Below are positions 52,240 to 62,545 of a stretch of DNA of 64,000 nt, piece by piece. A program made the position numbers and the translations under genes. The notes below the pieces were generated by a model. It was not told where the DNA came from and ran no database searches. It saw only the letters and a list, made by a program, of their open reading frames with translations. Where the stretch lies: positions 248,001 to 312,000 of the forward strand of contig NZ_JBGVSA010000001.1 of NCBI RefSeq assembly GCF_041807905.1, written 5' to 3'. How positions within the stretch are numbered: the first letter of the stretch is position 1; each line of letters starts with the position of its first letter. This DNA is from JBGVSA01 sp041807905 (lineage in GTDB: Bacteria; Pseudomonadota; Gammaproteobacteria; Burkholderiales; Rhodocyclaceae).

Positions 52240-53349
52240 ATGCTACGTTTCTTCGCCGCCACACTGACGGCCGCGCTGTTCACCACCCAGTCCTTCGCCG
52301 TCGACGTCGTCGACCTTGCCGGTCGCAAGGTTTCGGTGCCGGACAAAGTGGAACGCATCATCCTGGGCGAAGGCCGCTATATGCCGACGCTGGCGATTCT
52401 CGATCGCCAGGACCCGACGCAGCGCGTGGTGGGCATGATGGGTGAATTCGAGCGGCTCGATCCGGCCGGCTATGCGCGCTTTGTGCAGCGCTTCCCCAAG
52501 CTCGCCAAGATCCCACGCATCGGCCGCGCCAGCGAAGACAGTTTCAGCATCGAGCAGGCCATCGCACTGCAGCCGCAGGTGGCCATTTTCGGCATTGAAG
52601 GCCACGGCCCCGCGTCGACGTCCAAGGAAGTCATCGACCGTCTGCAGGCCGCCGGCGTGGCAATCGTGTTCATCGACTTTCGCCGCGACCCGCTGGGCAA
52701 CTCGGTCAAGAGCATGAATCTGCTTGGCCGCGTACTGGGCCGGGAGAAGGAAGCCAGCGACTTCGTCGCCTTCTATGAAGAACAGATGCGCCGCGTCACC
52801 AGCCGACTGGCAAGCGTGAAGAGTACGCCAACGGTGTTCCTGGAAAGCCGCGTCGGGCTCACCGACGCCTGCTGCGAGACCATGGCACACGGCATGATGT
52901 CCGGCTTCATCGATCGTGCGGGCGGCGACAATATCGCCAAGAAGGTGGTGCCGGGCGAAGTGGGCACGGTCAACCTCGAATACCTGCTCACGCAGCAGCC
53001 GCGCTATTACATCGGCACCGCCGTGGGCGCGCTCGACACCGTCGACAAAATGCCCAACCGCATCGTCCTCGGCGCAGGCGTGTCGCCGGCCGCCGCGCGC
53101 GCTTCATTGGTACGTGCCACCCGCCGCACCGGCATTGCGAACCTGAGCGCCGTGCGCGAAGGCCGGGCGTTTGCCATCTGGCATCACTTCTACAACTCGC
53201 CCTTCAATGTCGCCGCCGTCCAGGCCATCGCCAAGTGGCTGCATCCGGAACAATTCACCGACCTCGATCCGGATGCAACCTTGCGCACGCTGTATCAGCG
53301 CTTCCAGCCCTTTGAGCTCGACGGCACCTACTGGATCGGCTTGAAATGA
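52240..53349 (+). CDS. Periplasmic ferric-siderophore binding protein (FecB/BtuF fold)
   Basis: The 369-residue protein has a Sec leader (TLTAALFTTQSFA) and two lobes of the class III binding-protein fold: VDLAGRKVSVPDKVERIIL at the start, LQPQVAIFGI, and an EYLLTQQPRYYIGT strand. AAAGGAAGC precedes the ATG. A pair of adjacent cysteines (DACCETM) in the middle is unusual. It delivers the iron complex to the permease. It overlaps the permease gene by 4 nt. Confidence 0.88.
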   Translation: MLRFFAATLTAALFTTQSFAVDVVDLAGRKVSVPDKVERIILGEGRYMPTLAILDRQDPTQRVVGMMGEFERLDPAGYARFVQRFPKLAKIPRIGRASEDSFSIEQAIALQPQVAIFGIEGHGPASTSKEVIDRLQAAGVAIVFIDFRRDPLGNSVKSMNLLGRVLGREKEASDFVAFYEEQMRRVTSRLASVKSTPTVFLESRVGLTDACCETMAHGMMSGFIDRAGGDNIAKKVVPGEVGTVNLEYLLTQQPRYYIGTAVGALDTVDKMPNRIVLGAGVSPAAARASLVRATRRTGIANLSAVREGRAFAIWHHFYNSPFNVAAVQAIAKWLHPEQFTDLDPDATLRTLYQRFQPFELDGTYWIGLK

Positions 53350-54422
53350 CATCGCAGCCAGCCACCGCCAGCCTGCCCGCCGCATCCGGTCTCATCGCGC
53401 GTGCTTACGCACGCATCAGCGCACGCCGCGCGGCCGTACTTTTTGCATTCACTTGCGCGCTGCTTGTGTCGCTGGTGATCGATATCGCTACCGGGCCATC
53501 GTCGTTTCCGATCGGAGACATCCTGCGCGGGCTGATCGATCGCGCCTCGCTGTCGGTGAGCCAGGGCGTCATCCTGTGGGATGTGCGCCTGCCCTACGCC
53601 GTGATGGCCGTGCTCGTTGGCGCAGCGTTGGGGCTGGCCGGCGGCGAAATGCAGACTGTGCTGAACAACCCGCTTGCCAGCCCATTAACGATGGGTGTGT
53701 CGGCCGCTGCGGCCGTCGGTGCATCGGTGGCGCTGGTGCTCGATCTGCACATCCCGGGCGTGAGTGGCAACTATCTCGTCGCCTTTAGTGCTTTCGCCTG
53801 CGCGGCGATCACGACGCTGTGCGTGCAATTGCTGGCCCGCGCCTTCGGCGCCTCGACCAACGCGGTCGTGCTGTTTGGCATCGCACTCACCTTTGCACTC
53901 AATGCGCTGCTGTCGCTCGTTCAATTCATGGCCGACAGCGACACGCTGCAGCAGATCGTCTTCTGGACCATGGGTGGGCTCACGCGCGCGACGTGGGACA
54001 AGATCGCCATCCTCGCTGTCGTATTCGTTATCTGCGGGGCGTTCTCGTTGCGCCGCGTGTGGGCCATGACAGCGCTGCGCGCGGGCGAAGAACAGGCGCG
54101 CAGCCTGGGCGTGGCCGTCGAACGCCTGCGCCTGGTCACACTGCTGCGCGTCAGCCTGCTCGCGGCAGTAGCCGTTGCATTCGTCGGCACCATCGGCTTC
54201 ATCGGGCTGGTCGCACCGCACATGGCGCGCATGACCATGGGTGAGGATCATCGCTTCTACCTGCCCGGCAGTGCGCTGGCCGGGGCACTCGTGCTGTCGC
54301 TCTCGTCCATCGCCAGCAAGCTGCTGGTGCCCGGGCTGATCGTGCCGGTGGGCATCGTCACCGCGTTGGTGGGCATTCCGATGTTCATGGCACTGATCGT
54401 GCGCCAGCGGGGGAATCTATGA
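53346..54422 (+). CDS. FecCD-type iron-siderophore ABC permease
   Basis: The 358-residue membrane protein has about ten membrane segments and the FecCD signatures: RLPYAVMAVLVGAALGLAGGEMQTVLNNPLASP (about 80-112) and FVGTIGFIGLVAPHMARM..GEDHR near residue 280. The first is the coupling and substrate gate region. One gene serves for both halves of the permease dimer. It overlaps its neighbours on both sides by 4 nt, so the three transporter proteins are made together. Confidence 0.93.
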   Translation: MTSQPATASLPAASGLIARAYARISARRAAVLFAFTCALLVSLVIDIATGPSSFPIGDILRGLIDRASLSVSQGVILWDVRLPYAVMAVLVGAALGLAGGEMQTVLNNPLASPLTMGVSAAAAVGASVALVLDLHIPGVSGNYLVAFSAFACAAITTLCVQLLARAFGASTNAVVLFGIALTFALNALLSLVQFMADSDTLQQIVFWTMGGLTRATWDKIAILAVVFVICGAFSLRRVWAMTALRAGEEQARSLGVAVERLRLVTLLRVSLLAAVAVAFVGTIGFIGLVAPHMARMTMGEDHRFYLPGSALAGALVLSLSSIASKLLVPGLIVPVGIVTALVGIPMFMALIVRQRGNL

Positions 54423-55195
54423 TGCAGGGCCTGATCGTCAACGCGCTGCACGCCGGCTACCGCCGCCGCGAGATCATCAGCGGCATGGATTTGCCGCCCG
54501 TCACAGACGGCTCGCTCGTTGCGCTGCTTGGTGCCAACGCGGCCGGCAAATCAACGCTTCTCAAGGCCATCGCGGGATTGGTGCGGGCAGGCGGCCGCAT
54601 CGAACTCGATGGCGAAGCGCTCGACCGCCTTCCGCATGCCGAGCGTATGCGGCGCGTCGGTTATCTGCCGCAGGCGCTGCCGCAGAGCACTTCGCTGGTG
54701 GTGTACGAAACCCTGCTCGCTTCTGCGCGTGCCACGCGGGCAGAGGTCGGCCGCGAACAATCCGACGCTGCCATCGAGACCGTGCTCGACACGCTTGGCC
54801 TGCGCGACCTTGCCCTGCGCCGGCTCGATGAACTGTCGGGCGGTCAGCGCCAGATGGTCGGCCTGGCGCAGGTGGTAGTGCGTGCGCCGCGCCTGATGCT
54901 GCTCGACGAGCCTACCAGCGCGCTCGACCTGCGCTGGCAGCTCAACGTACTGCAGAGCGTGCGCAACCTGACACGAGAGAGCCGCTGCGTGTGCATGGTA
55001 GCGATCCACGATCTGAACCTCGCACTGCGCTACAGCGACATGGTCGTCGTCCTGCACGAAGGCCGCCTGCTCGCAGCGGGAGAGCCCGCAAAGGTCATGA
55101 ACAGCGACGTGCTGCGCGCCGCCTACGGCATCGAAGGCCGGGTCGAAGCATGTTCCTACGGCTATCCGATCGTACTCGCCGACCGCGCAGCCTGA
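54419..55195 (+). CDS. Iron-siderophore ABC transporter ATPase
   Basis: The 258-residue protein is the ATPase of the uptake system. Walker A is LLGANAAGKSTLLKAI, the signature is LSGGQRQMVGLAQ, Walker B is LMLLDEPTSALD and the switch histidine is in AIHDLNLALRYSD. The overall pattern is that of FecE/FhuC. A double ATG at 54419/54422 leaves the first residue in doubt. It overlaps the permease stop. Confidence 0.93.
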   Translation: MMQGLIVNALHAGYRRREIISGMDLPPVTDGSLVALLGANAAGKSTLLKAIAGLVRAGGRIELDGEALDRLPHAERMRRVGYLPQALPQSTSLVVYETLLASARATRAEVGREQSDAAIETVLDTLGLRDLALRRLDELSGGQRQMVGLAQVVVRAPRLMLLDEPTSALDLRWQLNVLQSVRNLTRESRCVCMVAIHDLNLALRYSDMVVVLHEGRLLAAGEPAKVMNSDVLRAAYGIEGRVEACSYGYPIVLADRAA

Positions 55196-55227
55196 AGTAA
55201 CAAAAACTACAACCGGAGCGCCCCATC

Positions 55228-55524
55228 ATGAAGACCTCGCAAGCCAGGCTCGCCACCCCGCTCGCACGCCGCTACCTGACAGCATTGTGTTCACATTTCA
55301 CCCGCAAGATTCAGGTCGAGTACACCGACGAGCGCGGTGTGGCGACCTTTCCGCAGGGCGTGTGCGAACTGTCGCTCGACGGCGATGTATTGGTACTGAA
55401 GTGTCGTGGCGCCGATGATGATGCGCTGGCGAGCATCGAGCGCGTATTGAGTCTGCATATGCGCCTGTTCACGCGGCGCGACCCGGTGACGTTGGAATGG
55501 CGCCGCGACGAGGTCGAAAAATAG
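55228..55524 (+). CDS. DUF2218 family protein
   Basis: The 98-residue soluble protein matches DUF2218: T..A...RYLTALCSHFTRKIQVEY, GVATFPQGVCEL, and DALASIERVLSLHMRLFTRRDPVTLEWRR. Members are common at the ends of iron-siderophore uptake operons, as here, 32 nt after the ATPase. C21 in LCSHFTRK and H22 with the later C and H might hold a metal. The function is unknown; a part in iron release or heme/iron handling in the cytoplasm is a guess from context. Confidence 0.82.
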   Translation: MKTSQARLATPLARRYLTALCSHFTRKIQVEYTDERGVATFPQGVCELSLDGDVLVLKCRGADDDALASIERVLSLHMRLFTRRDPVTLEWRRDEVEK

Positions 55525-55628
55525 GCTACGAGGACTGGATTCGCAGCGCGCTATAGCAATGGCGCACCGCAACATAAATATTTTTGCTGGGATACTGGTT
55601 TTTTCTTATGCCTGACCCTGTGGAACCA

Positions 55629-55656
55629 TTCACTTTCCAACAGACTTGGCTAAAAT
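55629..55656 (+). promoter_or_regulatory. Candidate sigma-70 promoter of the gsp operon
   Basis: TTCACT (-35, four of six) and TAAAAT (-10, five of six) with a 16-nt spacer, about 80 nt before gspC, at the end of an AT-rich patch (55570-55620). Confidence 0.45.
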
Positions 55657-55738
55657 CGGCCACTCTGTAGTCTGACGGTGCGGCCCCTGCCCCGCAGGCA
55701 TTATTTGAACTAGACGCCGTTCCAACAAGGATCACCCG

Positions 55739-56317
55739 ATGTCTCTCAGCGTCCGGCTCGCGCCGCTCGCACGGTTTGGAGTGCTGCTGCCCACTCTGGC
55801 GTGGGCCGTCGCACTGGCCATATCGGCCTGGGTCGCTGCTACGTGGTATTGGCGCCTGGCCGGGCCTCGCCCGGAACAATCCACCTATACGAGCCAGACC
55901 GATCCCGCCGCCGCCGCGCGGGAAATCGCCGCGCGCCACATGTTTGGCGAAGCGCCCAAGGCACCGGCGCAGGTCGTCGAGGCAAGTCGCTTCCAACTGC
56001 TCGGCGTGGCTGCCAACTCCGGCCGTTCGCGCGGCTTTGCGGTGATCCAGGTCAGCGGCCAGACGCCGCAGCCGGTCATCCAGGGCGAAGAAGTCATGCC
56101 CGGCGTGCAACTCACCAAGATCCTGCCGCAATCCGTGGAACTCTCGGTCGGCGGCGTACCGCAGACCATTCGCCTGGCCGACCCGTCGGCAGGTGCCGTG
56201 CCGCCTCCGCCGCTGCCCGCGACGGCCCCGGCGCCTCAACCGCAACCCGCACCGGCGCCGCAACCGGCCAATGCGCAACCCGCGCAGTCGCCAGCAGCCG
56301 AAAACCCTGAAAACTGA
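55739..56317 (+). CDS. gspC: Type II secretion protein GspC
   Basis: This 192-residue inner-membrane protein has one membrane segment (about 15-38) and then a periplasmic homology region. The stretch AREIAARHMFGEAPKAPAQVVEASRFQLLGVAANSGRSRGFAVIQVSGQTPQPVIQGEEVMPGVQLTKILPQSVELSVGG is characteristic; it contacts the secretin N0 domain. A Pro-rich tail ends the protein and no PDZ domain is present. Its stop overlaps the gspD start (TGATG). It is first in the operon. Confidence 0.88.
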   Translation: MSLSVRLAPLARFGVLLPTLAWAVALAISAWVAATWYWRLAGPRPEQSTYTSQTDPAAAAREIAARHMFGEAPKAPAQVVEASRFQLLGVAANSGRSRGFAVIQVSGQTPQPVIQGEEVMPGVQLTKILPQSVELSVGGVPQTIRLADPSAGAVPPPPLPATAPAPQPQPAPAPQPANAQPAQSPAAENPEN

Positions 56318-58485
56318 TGAGCAAGCAACTCGTGTCAACCGTTCACGCAAAAACTGCCGCTTGCCGCCTGTTGGCGTGCGCGCTCGCCGTCCAGACCGTC
56401 TGGACGCCTGCTCTGGCCCAACAGACGCCCGCCGCTCCCGGCGCCACGGCCGCCACCGCGCAGACCACCGGATCGGAGACCGGCGAGACCGTCTCGCTGA
56501 ATTTCAACAACGTCGATATCGATGCCGTGGTGCGAGCCATCGGCAAGATCTCGGGCAAGAATTTCATCGTCGATCCGCGCGTCAAGGGCACGCTCAATAT
56601 CGTGACCAACCAGCCGGTGCCGCGTGCGATGACGTATTCGATCCTGCTCTCGGCGCTCCGCCTGCAAGGCTATGCAGCGGTCGAAGGCAACGGTGTCGTC
56701 AAGATCGTGCCGGAAGCCGACGCCAAGCTGCACGCCGTGCCGGTCGGCAAGGATCGCGCAAACACCGCCACCACGGGCGACCGACTGGTGACCGAGGTAT
56801 TCCAGATCCGCAACGAATCTGCCGCCCAACTGGTGCAGGTGGTGCGCCCGCTGGTGACGCCCAACAACACGGTGTCGGTCTATCCGGGCAACAACACGCT
56901 GGTGGTCACGGACTACGCGGAGAACATCGCGCGCATCGCGAAGATCATCGCCTCCATCGACGTGCCGCAGGGCGACGCGCAACTGCTGCCGTTGCGCAAT
57001 GCGTCCGCCGTCGATCTGGCCAATACGCTCAACCGTCTCTTCAATGACGGTGGCCAGAGCGCGGACGCCAGCCAGAAGATGACCATCCTGGCGGATTCGC
57101 GCAGCAACTCGCTGCTCATCCGTTCGGAAAACCGCTCGCGCCTGCAGGCCGCACGCAGTATGGCGTCGCAAATGGACCAGCCTGGCATGGGCGGCAACGT
57201 CCGCGTGATCTACCTGAAGAACGCCGACGCCACCAAGGTCGCCGCCACGCTGCGCGCAGCCATTTCCGGCGAGAGCAGCGGTTCCGTGAATGGTGGCAGC
57301 AACAGCACCACCAGCAATAACACGAACAACCAGAACCAGAATCAGACCAACACGGCCAATACGACCACGACGAACAATTCGAGCGGCTCGAACATTTCGG
57401 GGGGCAACGGCGTGTTCGCCGACGCGGCGAATAATGCGCTCATCATCACCGCGCCGGATTCGGTCTACAACAACCTGCGCGGTGTGATCGAACAACTCGA
57501 CCGTCGCCCTGCCCAGGTGTACGTCGAAGCCCTGATCGCTGAAGTCAGCTCCGACCGGGCAGCAGAAATCGGCATCCAGTGGCAGACCGGCATCCCATCC
57601 GATGGTGGCACGACCGTGTGGGGTGGCACCAACTTTGGTTCGGGCGGACAGAACATCATTCAATTGTCCAAAGACCCGACCCAAGCGTCGAACGGCCTGA
57701 ACTTCATCGTCGGCAGCGGCCCGGTGACGGTCGCTGGCGTGACCCTGTTCAATCTGAACCTGCTGGCACGCTTTCTCGAAACCGACACCAACAGCAACAT
57801 CCTGTCGACGCCGAGCCTTGTGACCGTCGACAACCAGGAAGCCAAGATCGTCGTCGGCAAGAATGTGCCTTACGTGACCGGGCAATACACCAACACAGGC
57901 AGCGGCTCGACGAGTGTCAACCCGTTCCAGACCATCGAGTACAAGGACGTCGGCCTGACACTGAAGATCAAACCGCAGATCACCGAAGGCGGATCGATCC
58001 GCATGGAGATCTATCAGGAAGCTTCTTCCATCCTGACAACGACCAGCGTCGGCCCGACGACGTCCAAGCGCTCAGTGCAATCGGTGGTGATCGCGGACGA
58101 CGGCTCGATCGTCGCGCTCGGTGGGCTGGTCGAAGACAGCTACGCTGACGGCCGCGACAAGGTGCCGCTGCTCGGCGACTTGCCTTATCTGGGCTCGCTG
58201 TTCCGCTACGACACGCGCCAACGCAACAAGACCAACCTGCTGATCTTTCTGCGTCCCAAGATCATCCGCACGGCGGAGGACGCCAAGGCCATCACCCAGA
58301 GCCGCTACGACTACATCGTTGGCAAGCAGCAAACGCTCGACAGCAAGGATCGCCTGATGCGTGGCGAAGACTCGCCCGAGCGCATGCCGCCGGCATCGAA
58401 CCTCGGCGCACCGGCCATCGCGCCCGCCATCGTGCCGACGGACCAACCTGCCGCGCCGACGCCCGCACCGACGCCGGTCAACTGA
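56317..58485 (+). CDS. gspD: Type II secretion secretin GspD
   Basis: The 722-residue outer-membrane channel subunit has a leader (to about residue 38), an N0 domain ([29 protein letters not shown]), N1-N3 repeats, and the secretin core with VPYVTGQ and [11 protein letters not shown] plus the terminal [14 protein letters not shown]. In N3 a Gly/Ser/Asn/Thr-rich insert (residues about 321-364; [20 protein letters not shown]) marks the gate loop. The C-terminus is Pro-rich. It forms the pore through which folded enzymes, likely including the pectinases, leave the cell. Confidence 0.94.
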   Translation: MSKQLVSTVHAKTAACRLLACALAVQTVWTPALAQQTPAAPGATAATAQTTGSETGETVSLNFNNVDIDAVVRAIGKISGKNFIVDPRVKGTLNIVTNQPVPRAMTYSILLSALRLQGYAAVEGNGVVKIVPEADAKLHAVPVGKDRANTATTGDRLVTEVFQIRNESAAQLVQVVRPLVTPNNTVSVYPGNNTLVVTDYAENIARIAKIIASIDVPQGDAQLLPLRNASAVDLANTLNRLFNDGGQSADASQKMTILADSRSNSLLIRSENRSRLQAARSMASQMDQPGMGGNVRVIYLKNADATKVAATLRAAISGESSGSVNGGSNSTTSNNTNNQNQNQTNTANTTTTNNSSGSNISGGNGVFADAANNALIITAPDSVYNNLRGVIEQLDRRPAQVYVEALIAEVSSDRAAEIGIQWQTGIPSDGGTTVWGGTNFGSGGQNIIQLSKDPTQASNGLNFIVGSGPVTVAGVTLFNLNLLARFLETDTNSNILSTPSLVTVDNQEAKIVVGKNVPYVTGQYTNTGSGSTSVNPFQTIEYKDVGLTLKIKPQITEGGSIRMEIYQEASSILTTTSVGPTTSKRSVQSVVIADDGSIVALGGLVEDSYADGRDKVPLLGDLPYLGSLFRYDTRQRNKTNLLIFLRPKIIRTAEDAKAITQSRYDYIVGKQQTLDSKDRLMRGEDSPERMPPASNLGAPAIAPAIVPTDQPAAPTPAPTPVN

Positions 58486-58487
58486 AC

Positions 58488-59960
58488 ATGGCTGCATTGA
58501 CCCTGCCCTACATCTTCGCCCGCACGCACGGCGTGATGGTCGTCGACAGCACCGAGGATTCGGTCGAGCTGCTGGTGCGCGACGACATCACGCCCACGGC
58601 GCTGGCCGAAGCACGCCGGGCTCTTGGCCTGCCGATGCGCCTGACGCGCGTGGCGCGCGGCACCTTCGACGCGCGACTGGCCGACGCCTACGGCCAGGGC
58701 GACGCCAATGCATCCGACGTCGTTGACGACATCGGCCAGGACGTCGACGTCTCGCAGATGATGCAGGACATCCCGGTCGTCGAAGACCTGCTGGAAACGC
58801 AGGACGACGCGCCGATCATCCGCATGATCAACGCGCTGCTGCAGCAGGCCGTGCGCGAGAAGGCGTCCGACATCCACATCGAACCGTACGAGCGCTACTG
58901 CCTCGTGCGCTTTCGTCGCGACGGCACCCTGACCGACGTGGCGCGCCCGCATCGGGCGTTGCACGCGGCGATGGCTTCGCGCATCAAGATCATGGCGCAG
59001 TTGGACATCGCCGAAAAACGCCTGCCGCAGGATGGTCGTATCGCCTTGCGCCTGGCGGGCCGCACGGTCGATGTGCGCGTGTCGACCGTCCCGACCGCCC
59101 ATGGCGAACGCATCGTGCTGCGTCTGCTCGACAAATCGGGCCAGCAGTTGGGGCTCGAAACCACCGGCATGGCAGCCGACACGCAGGCCGGCTTCCGCGA
59201 GTTGCTGGCGCACCCGCACGGCATCGTGCTGGTCACCGGCCCCACCGGCTCAGGCAAATCGACGACGCTGTACGCAGCGTTGCGCGAGATCGCAGGCCCC
59301 ACGACCAACATCGTCACCGTCGAAGATCCAATCGAATACGACCTGCCCGGTGTCGGCCAGATCCAGGTGAACTCGCGCATCGAACTGACGTTCGCCAAAG
59401 CGCTGCGTTCGATCCTGCGCCAGGACCCGGACGTCATCATGATCGGCGAAATCCGCGATCTGGAAACCGCGCAGATCGCGGTGCAGGCCAGTCTTACCGG
59501 CCACCTGGTGCTGGCCACGCTGCACACCAACGACGCCGCATCCGCCGTCACCCGCCTGATCGACATGGGCGTCGAGCCCTTCCTGCTGGCATCGAGCCTG
59601 CGTGGCGTGCTCGCGCAACGACTGGTGCGCCGCCTGTGCCCGGAGTGCCGCACCTCGCGTCCGGCCACCGATGTCGACCGCGAAGTGATCGGCGACGACG
59701 CACCGGATATTGTCTGGACGCCGTCTGACACCGGCTGCCCGGCATGCGGTCGCACGGGTTACTCCGGCCGTACCGGCGTCTATGAGCTCCTGAGCCTCGA
59801 CGGAGACCTGTCGCAGCTCATCCACGACAACGCACCCGAAGCGCAACTGCGCAACGAAGCCCGCCGTCGCGGCTTGCGCCTTTTGCGCGAGGACGGCATG
59901 CGGTACCTCGCCGACGGCGAAACCTCGGCCGAAGAACTGCTGCGCGTCACGCGCGACTGA
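58488..59960 (+). CDS. gspE: Type II secretion ATPase GspE
   Basis: The 490-residue cytoplasmic motor has Walker [10 protein letters not shown] with K257, an Asp box and Walker [16 protein letters not shown], and a His box [14 protein letters not shown]. The zinc tetracysteine pairs CPEC and CPAC near residues 385-425 are present. The N-terminal GspL-binding part is shorter than in many relatives. It starts 2 nt after gspD and powers pseudopilus assembly. Confidence 0.95.
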   Translation: MAALTLPYIFARTHGVMVVDSTEDSVELLVRDDITPTALAEARRALGLPMRLTRVARGTFDARLADAYGQGDANASDVVDDIGQDVDVSQMMQDIPVVEDLLETQDDAPIIRMINALLQQAVREKASDIHIEPYERYCLVRFRRDGTLTDVARPHRALHAAMASRIKIMAQLDIAEKRLPQDGRIALRLAGRTVDVRVSTVPTAHGERIVLRLLDKSGQQLGLETTGMAADTQAGFRELLAHPHGIVLVTGPTGSGKSTTLYAALREIAGPTTNIVTVEDPIEYDLPGVGQIQVNSRIELTFAKALRSILRQDPDVIMIGEIRDLETAQIAVQASLTGHLVLATLHTNDAASAVTRLIDMGVEPFLLASSLRGVLAQRLVRRLCPECRTSRPATDVDREVIGDDAPDIVWTPSDTGCPACGRTGYSGRTGVYELLSLDGDLSQLIHDNAPEAQLRNEARRRGLRLLREDGMRYLADGETSAEELLRVTRD

Positions 59961-59974
59961 CGCGGGGAGACTGC

Positions 59975-61174
59975 ATGCCCGCCTTCAGCTATCGCGCACT
60001 CGATGCCGCCGGCATCGAAACCAGCGGCAACCTCGAAGCCGACAACGCCCGCCAGGCGCGCACGCTCCTGCGCGAGCGCGGACTGTTCCCGACCACGCTT
60101 GAAGCGGTCGGCGGCGGCAAGGGGCCGGCTCGTCATGCGCGCATCCGCATTGCCGAACTCTGCCTGATCACGCGTCAATTTGCCGCCCTGCTCACCTCGG
60201 GGCTGACCGTCGAACAGGCGCTCAACGCATTGTCGGAGCAGGCCGACAAGGCCAGCACGCGCGCCACGCTCGCTGCCGTGCGCAGCGAAGTCGTCGCGGG
60301 CCATTCGTTGCGCGCAGCGCTCGATCGCTTCGGCAACACTTTTCCGCCCATCTACCGCGCCACCGTGGCAGCGGGCGAAAAGTCGGGACAACTGGCACAG
60401 GTCATGACGCAACTGGCGGACTATATCGAACGCCAGGACGCCCTGCGCCGCAAGACGCTGCAGGCGCTGCTCTACCCGGCCATCGTGGCAACCGTGGCGA
60501 TCCTGGTCGTCATCGGCCTGATGACCTATGTCGTGCCGCAGGTGGTGGAAGTCTTCCAGCAGGGCAAGCAGGCATTGCCACTGCTCACCCGGGTGATGAT
60601 CTTTATCTCCGACTTTCTGCGCAGTTGGGGCTGGGCGCTGCTGGTGGCGTTGATCGCGGCATTCGCGGCCTTTCGCTACGCTTTGCGCGATGCAGCCGTA
60701 CAGCGACGCTGGGATGCGTGGCTGCTGAGCCTGCCGATACTCGGGCGCCACCTGCGCACGCTCGACACCGCGCGTTTTGCCAGCACGCTGGCGATTCTCG
60801 TCTCGAGCGGCGTGCCGCTGCTGTCCGCACTGGACGCCGGCCGCCAGATCATCGGACGCCTGCCGCTGCGCGATGCCGTGGGCGCGGCCGCCGACAAGGT
60901 GCGCGAAGGTATGGGGCTGTCGCGCGCGCTGCGCCAATCGAACGCATTCCCTCCGCTGCTGATCCACATGATCTCCAGCGGCGAAGCCACCGGTGAGCTC
61001 TCGCAGATGCTCTTCCGGGCTTCACAATTGCAGCAGACCGAGGTGGAAAACCGCACCGCACTGCTGACCACGTTGCTCGAGCCCCTGCTGCTGCTCTTCA
61101 TGGGGGGCACCGTGCTGCTCATCGTCCTGGCGGTGATGCAGCCGATCATCGAGATCAACACGCTATTGAAATGA
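59975..61174 (+). CDS. gspF: Type II secretion platform protein GspF
   Basis: The 399-residue inner-membrane protein has two homologous cytoplasmic domains (about 65-165 and 270-370) and three membrane segments near 170-195, 215-240 and 370-395. FSYRALDAAGIETSGNLEADNARQAR at the start, ITRQFAALLTSGLTVEQAL, and LPLRDAVGAAADKVREG are family patterns. It links the ATPase to the pseudopilus. Confidence 0.93.
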   Translation: MPAFSYRALDAAGIETSGNLEADNARQARTLLRERGLFPTTLEAVGGGKGPARHARIRIAELCLITRQFAALLTSGLTVEQALNALSEQADKASTRATLAAVRSEVVAGHSLRAALDRFGNTFPPIYRATVAAGEKSGQLAQVMTQLADYIERQDALRRKTLQALLYPAIVATVAILVVIGLMTYVVPQVVEVFQQGKQALPLLTRVMIFISDFLRSWGWALLVALIAAFAAFRYALRDAAVQRRWDAWLLSLPILGRHLRTLDTARFASTLAILVSSGVPLLSALDAGRQIIGRLPLRDAVGAAADKVREGMGLSRALRQSNAFPPLLIHMISSGEATGELSQMLFRASQLQQTEVENRTALLTTLLEPLLLLFMGGTVLLIVLAVMQPIIEINTLLK

Positions 61175-61206
61175 GCTCGTCCCGGGCCTGAACAGGAGAC
61201 TGACAC

Positions 61207-61653
61207 ATGACATTGCAACGCTCGCTCGCACGACATACCCGTCGCACCGCACGCGGCTTCACGCTGGTCGAAATCATGGTGGTGATCGTGATCCTCGGCG
61301 TGCTCGCCGCCCTGATCGTCCCCAAGATCATGGAACGCCCCGACCAGGCGCGCGCCGCCGCGGCGCGCCAGGACATCCACACCATCGTCGAACAACTCAA
61401 GCTCTACAAGCTCGACAACCGGATGTATCCGACCTCCGAACAAGGCCTGATCGCGTTGGTGCAAAAGCCGTCGACCGAGCCCGTCCCCTCGGGCTGGAAG
61501 AAGTACCTCGACAAGCTGCCGAATGACCCCTGGGGCCATCCGTACCAGTACATCAATCCGGGCCTGCACGGCGATGTGGATGTGTTCAGCCTGGGCTCCG
61601 ACGGTGAAACCGGCGGCGAAGGCGCGGCTGCCGACATCGGTTCGTGGGACTGA
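61207..61653 (+). CDS. gspG: Type II secretion major pseudopilin GspG
   Basis: The 148-residue pseudopilin has a basic leader and the prepilin peptidase site RG|FTLVEIMVV with Glu at +5. After the helix comes QDIHTIVEQLKLYKLDNRMYPTSEQGL, the GspG signature, and the calcium-site tail GDVDVFSLGSDGETGGEG..ADIGSWD. An AGGAGACTG stretch lies before the ATG. It forms the pseudopilus shaft. Confidence 0.95.
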   Translation: MTLQRSLARHTRRTARGFTLVEIMVVIVILGVLAALIVPKIMERPDQARAAAARQDIHTIVEQLKLYKLDNRMYPTSEQGLIALVQKPSTEPVPSGWKKYLDKLPNDPWGHPYQYINPGLHGDVDVFSLGSDGETGGEGAAADIGSWD

Positions 61654-62159
61654 TCCAGCGCCCCTTCCTCGCGTGCGCACGTCGTGGCGCACGCGGCTTC
61701 ACCCTCATCGAAGTGATGGTGGTGCTCATCATCATCAGCGTGATGGCCACTGTCACGGCGATCTCCATCGAAGGCATGCAAAAGCGCGAGGCTCAGCACG
61801 AGGTCGACCGCCTGCGCCGCGTGCTCGAAATCGCCGCTGAAACGGCCACCGTACGCGGCAGCCCGCTGGCGGTCGACTTCCTGCCCAACGGATATCGCTT
61901 CTCGGCGCTCGACACCTCGGGCGAATGGCACCTGCTGTTCAATCCGCAAACCCTTCGCCAGCGTCCGTGGCCGAACGGCGTTTCGGTCGAATCGCTGGAA
62001 ATCGACGGGGTGCCCGTCAAGCCACCGTTCCGCTTGCAATTCGGCAGCGAATCGCCGGAATTCCGCCTGCGCCTGCGCACCGAGGACGGCACGCGCACGC
62101 TCGTCGGCCTGATGTCCGGAGCGGTGGAATTCGAAATCCCCCGCCCCGCCAACGGATGA
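61644..62159 (+). CDS. gspH: Type II secretion minor pseudopilin GspH
   Basis: The 171-residue protein begins at a GTG inside the end of gspG (10-nt overlap). The processing site is ARG|FTLIEVMVVL with Glu at +5. The C-terminal beta-domain follows. It belongs to the tip complex or links tip and shaft. No clear ribosome site, as expected for coupling to gspG. Confidence 0.85.
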   Translation: MGLIQRPFLACARRGARGFTLIEVMVVLIIISVMATVTAISIEGMQKREAQHEVDRLRRVLEIAAETATVRGSPLAVDFLPNGYRFSALDTSGEWHLLFNPQTLRQRPWPNGVSVESLEIDGVPVKPPFRLQFGSESPEFRLRLRTEDGTRTLVGLMSGAVEFEIPRPANG

Positions 62160-62545
62160 GCCGGCCCATGAAGCCCATGCGCCGCCCACGCGGTTTTACC
62201 CTGCTCGAAACGCTCGTCGCCCTGGCGATCCTCGCCGTGGCGCTGACGGCCGCCTACCGAGCCATAGGGGTCGCCGCCGGGCAGGCCGGCGATGTGCAGG
62301 ATCGCCTGCTCGCCGAGTGGATCGCGCAGGACCGCCTGGCCGAACATCGTGCGCTGGATGACTTCCCCGAGGTCGGCGCGAAAGAAGGCCAGGTCACGCA
62401 GGGCGGTCGCCTCTTCCGCTACCGCGAAGAAACGACGGCGATGAACAACGGCTTGTTCCGTCGCATGGACGTGCGCGTGTATCGCCCGGGTGAAGAAGCG
62501 CCGCTGGCGCATCTGACCGGCCTGATGGCAAGGGAGGCGAACTGA
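62156..62545 (+). CDS. gspI: Type II secretion minor pseudopilin GspI
   Basis: The 129-residue protein has processing site RG|FTLLETLVAL and a C-terminal domain with QDRLAEHRAL, the usual I-type pattern. The ATG at 62156 overlaps the gspH stop (ATGA). It forms the tip complex with J and K. Confidence 0.9.
   Translation: MSRPMKPMRRPRGFTLLETLVALAILAVALTAAYRAIGVAAGQAGDVQDRLLAEWIAQDRLAEHRALDDFPEVGAKEGQVTQGGRLFRYREETTAMNNGLFRRMDVRVYRPGEEAPLAHLTGLMAREAN

Noticed and set aside
57279..57411. Asn/Thr codon repeat in gspD as a tandem repeat or CRISPR-like element
   Set aside because: Units are irregular and in frame inside the N3 gate loop of the secretin, a common low-complexity place.
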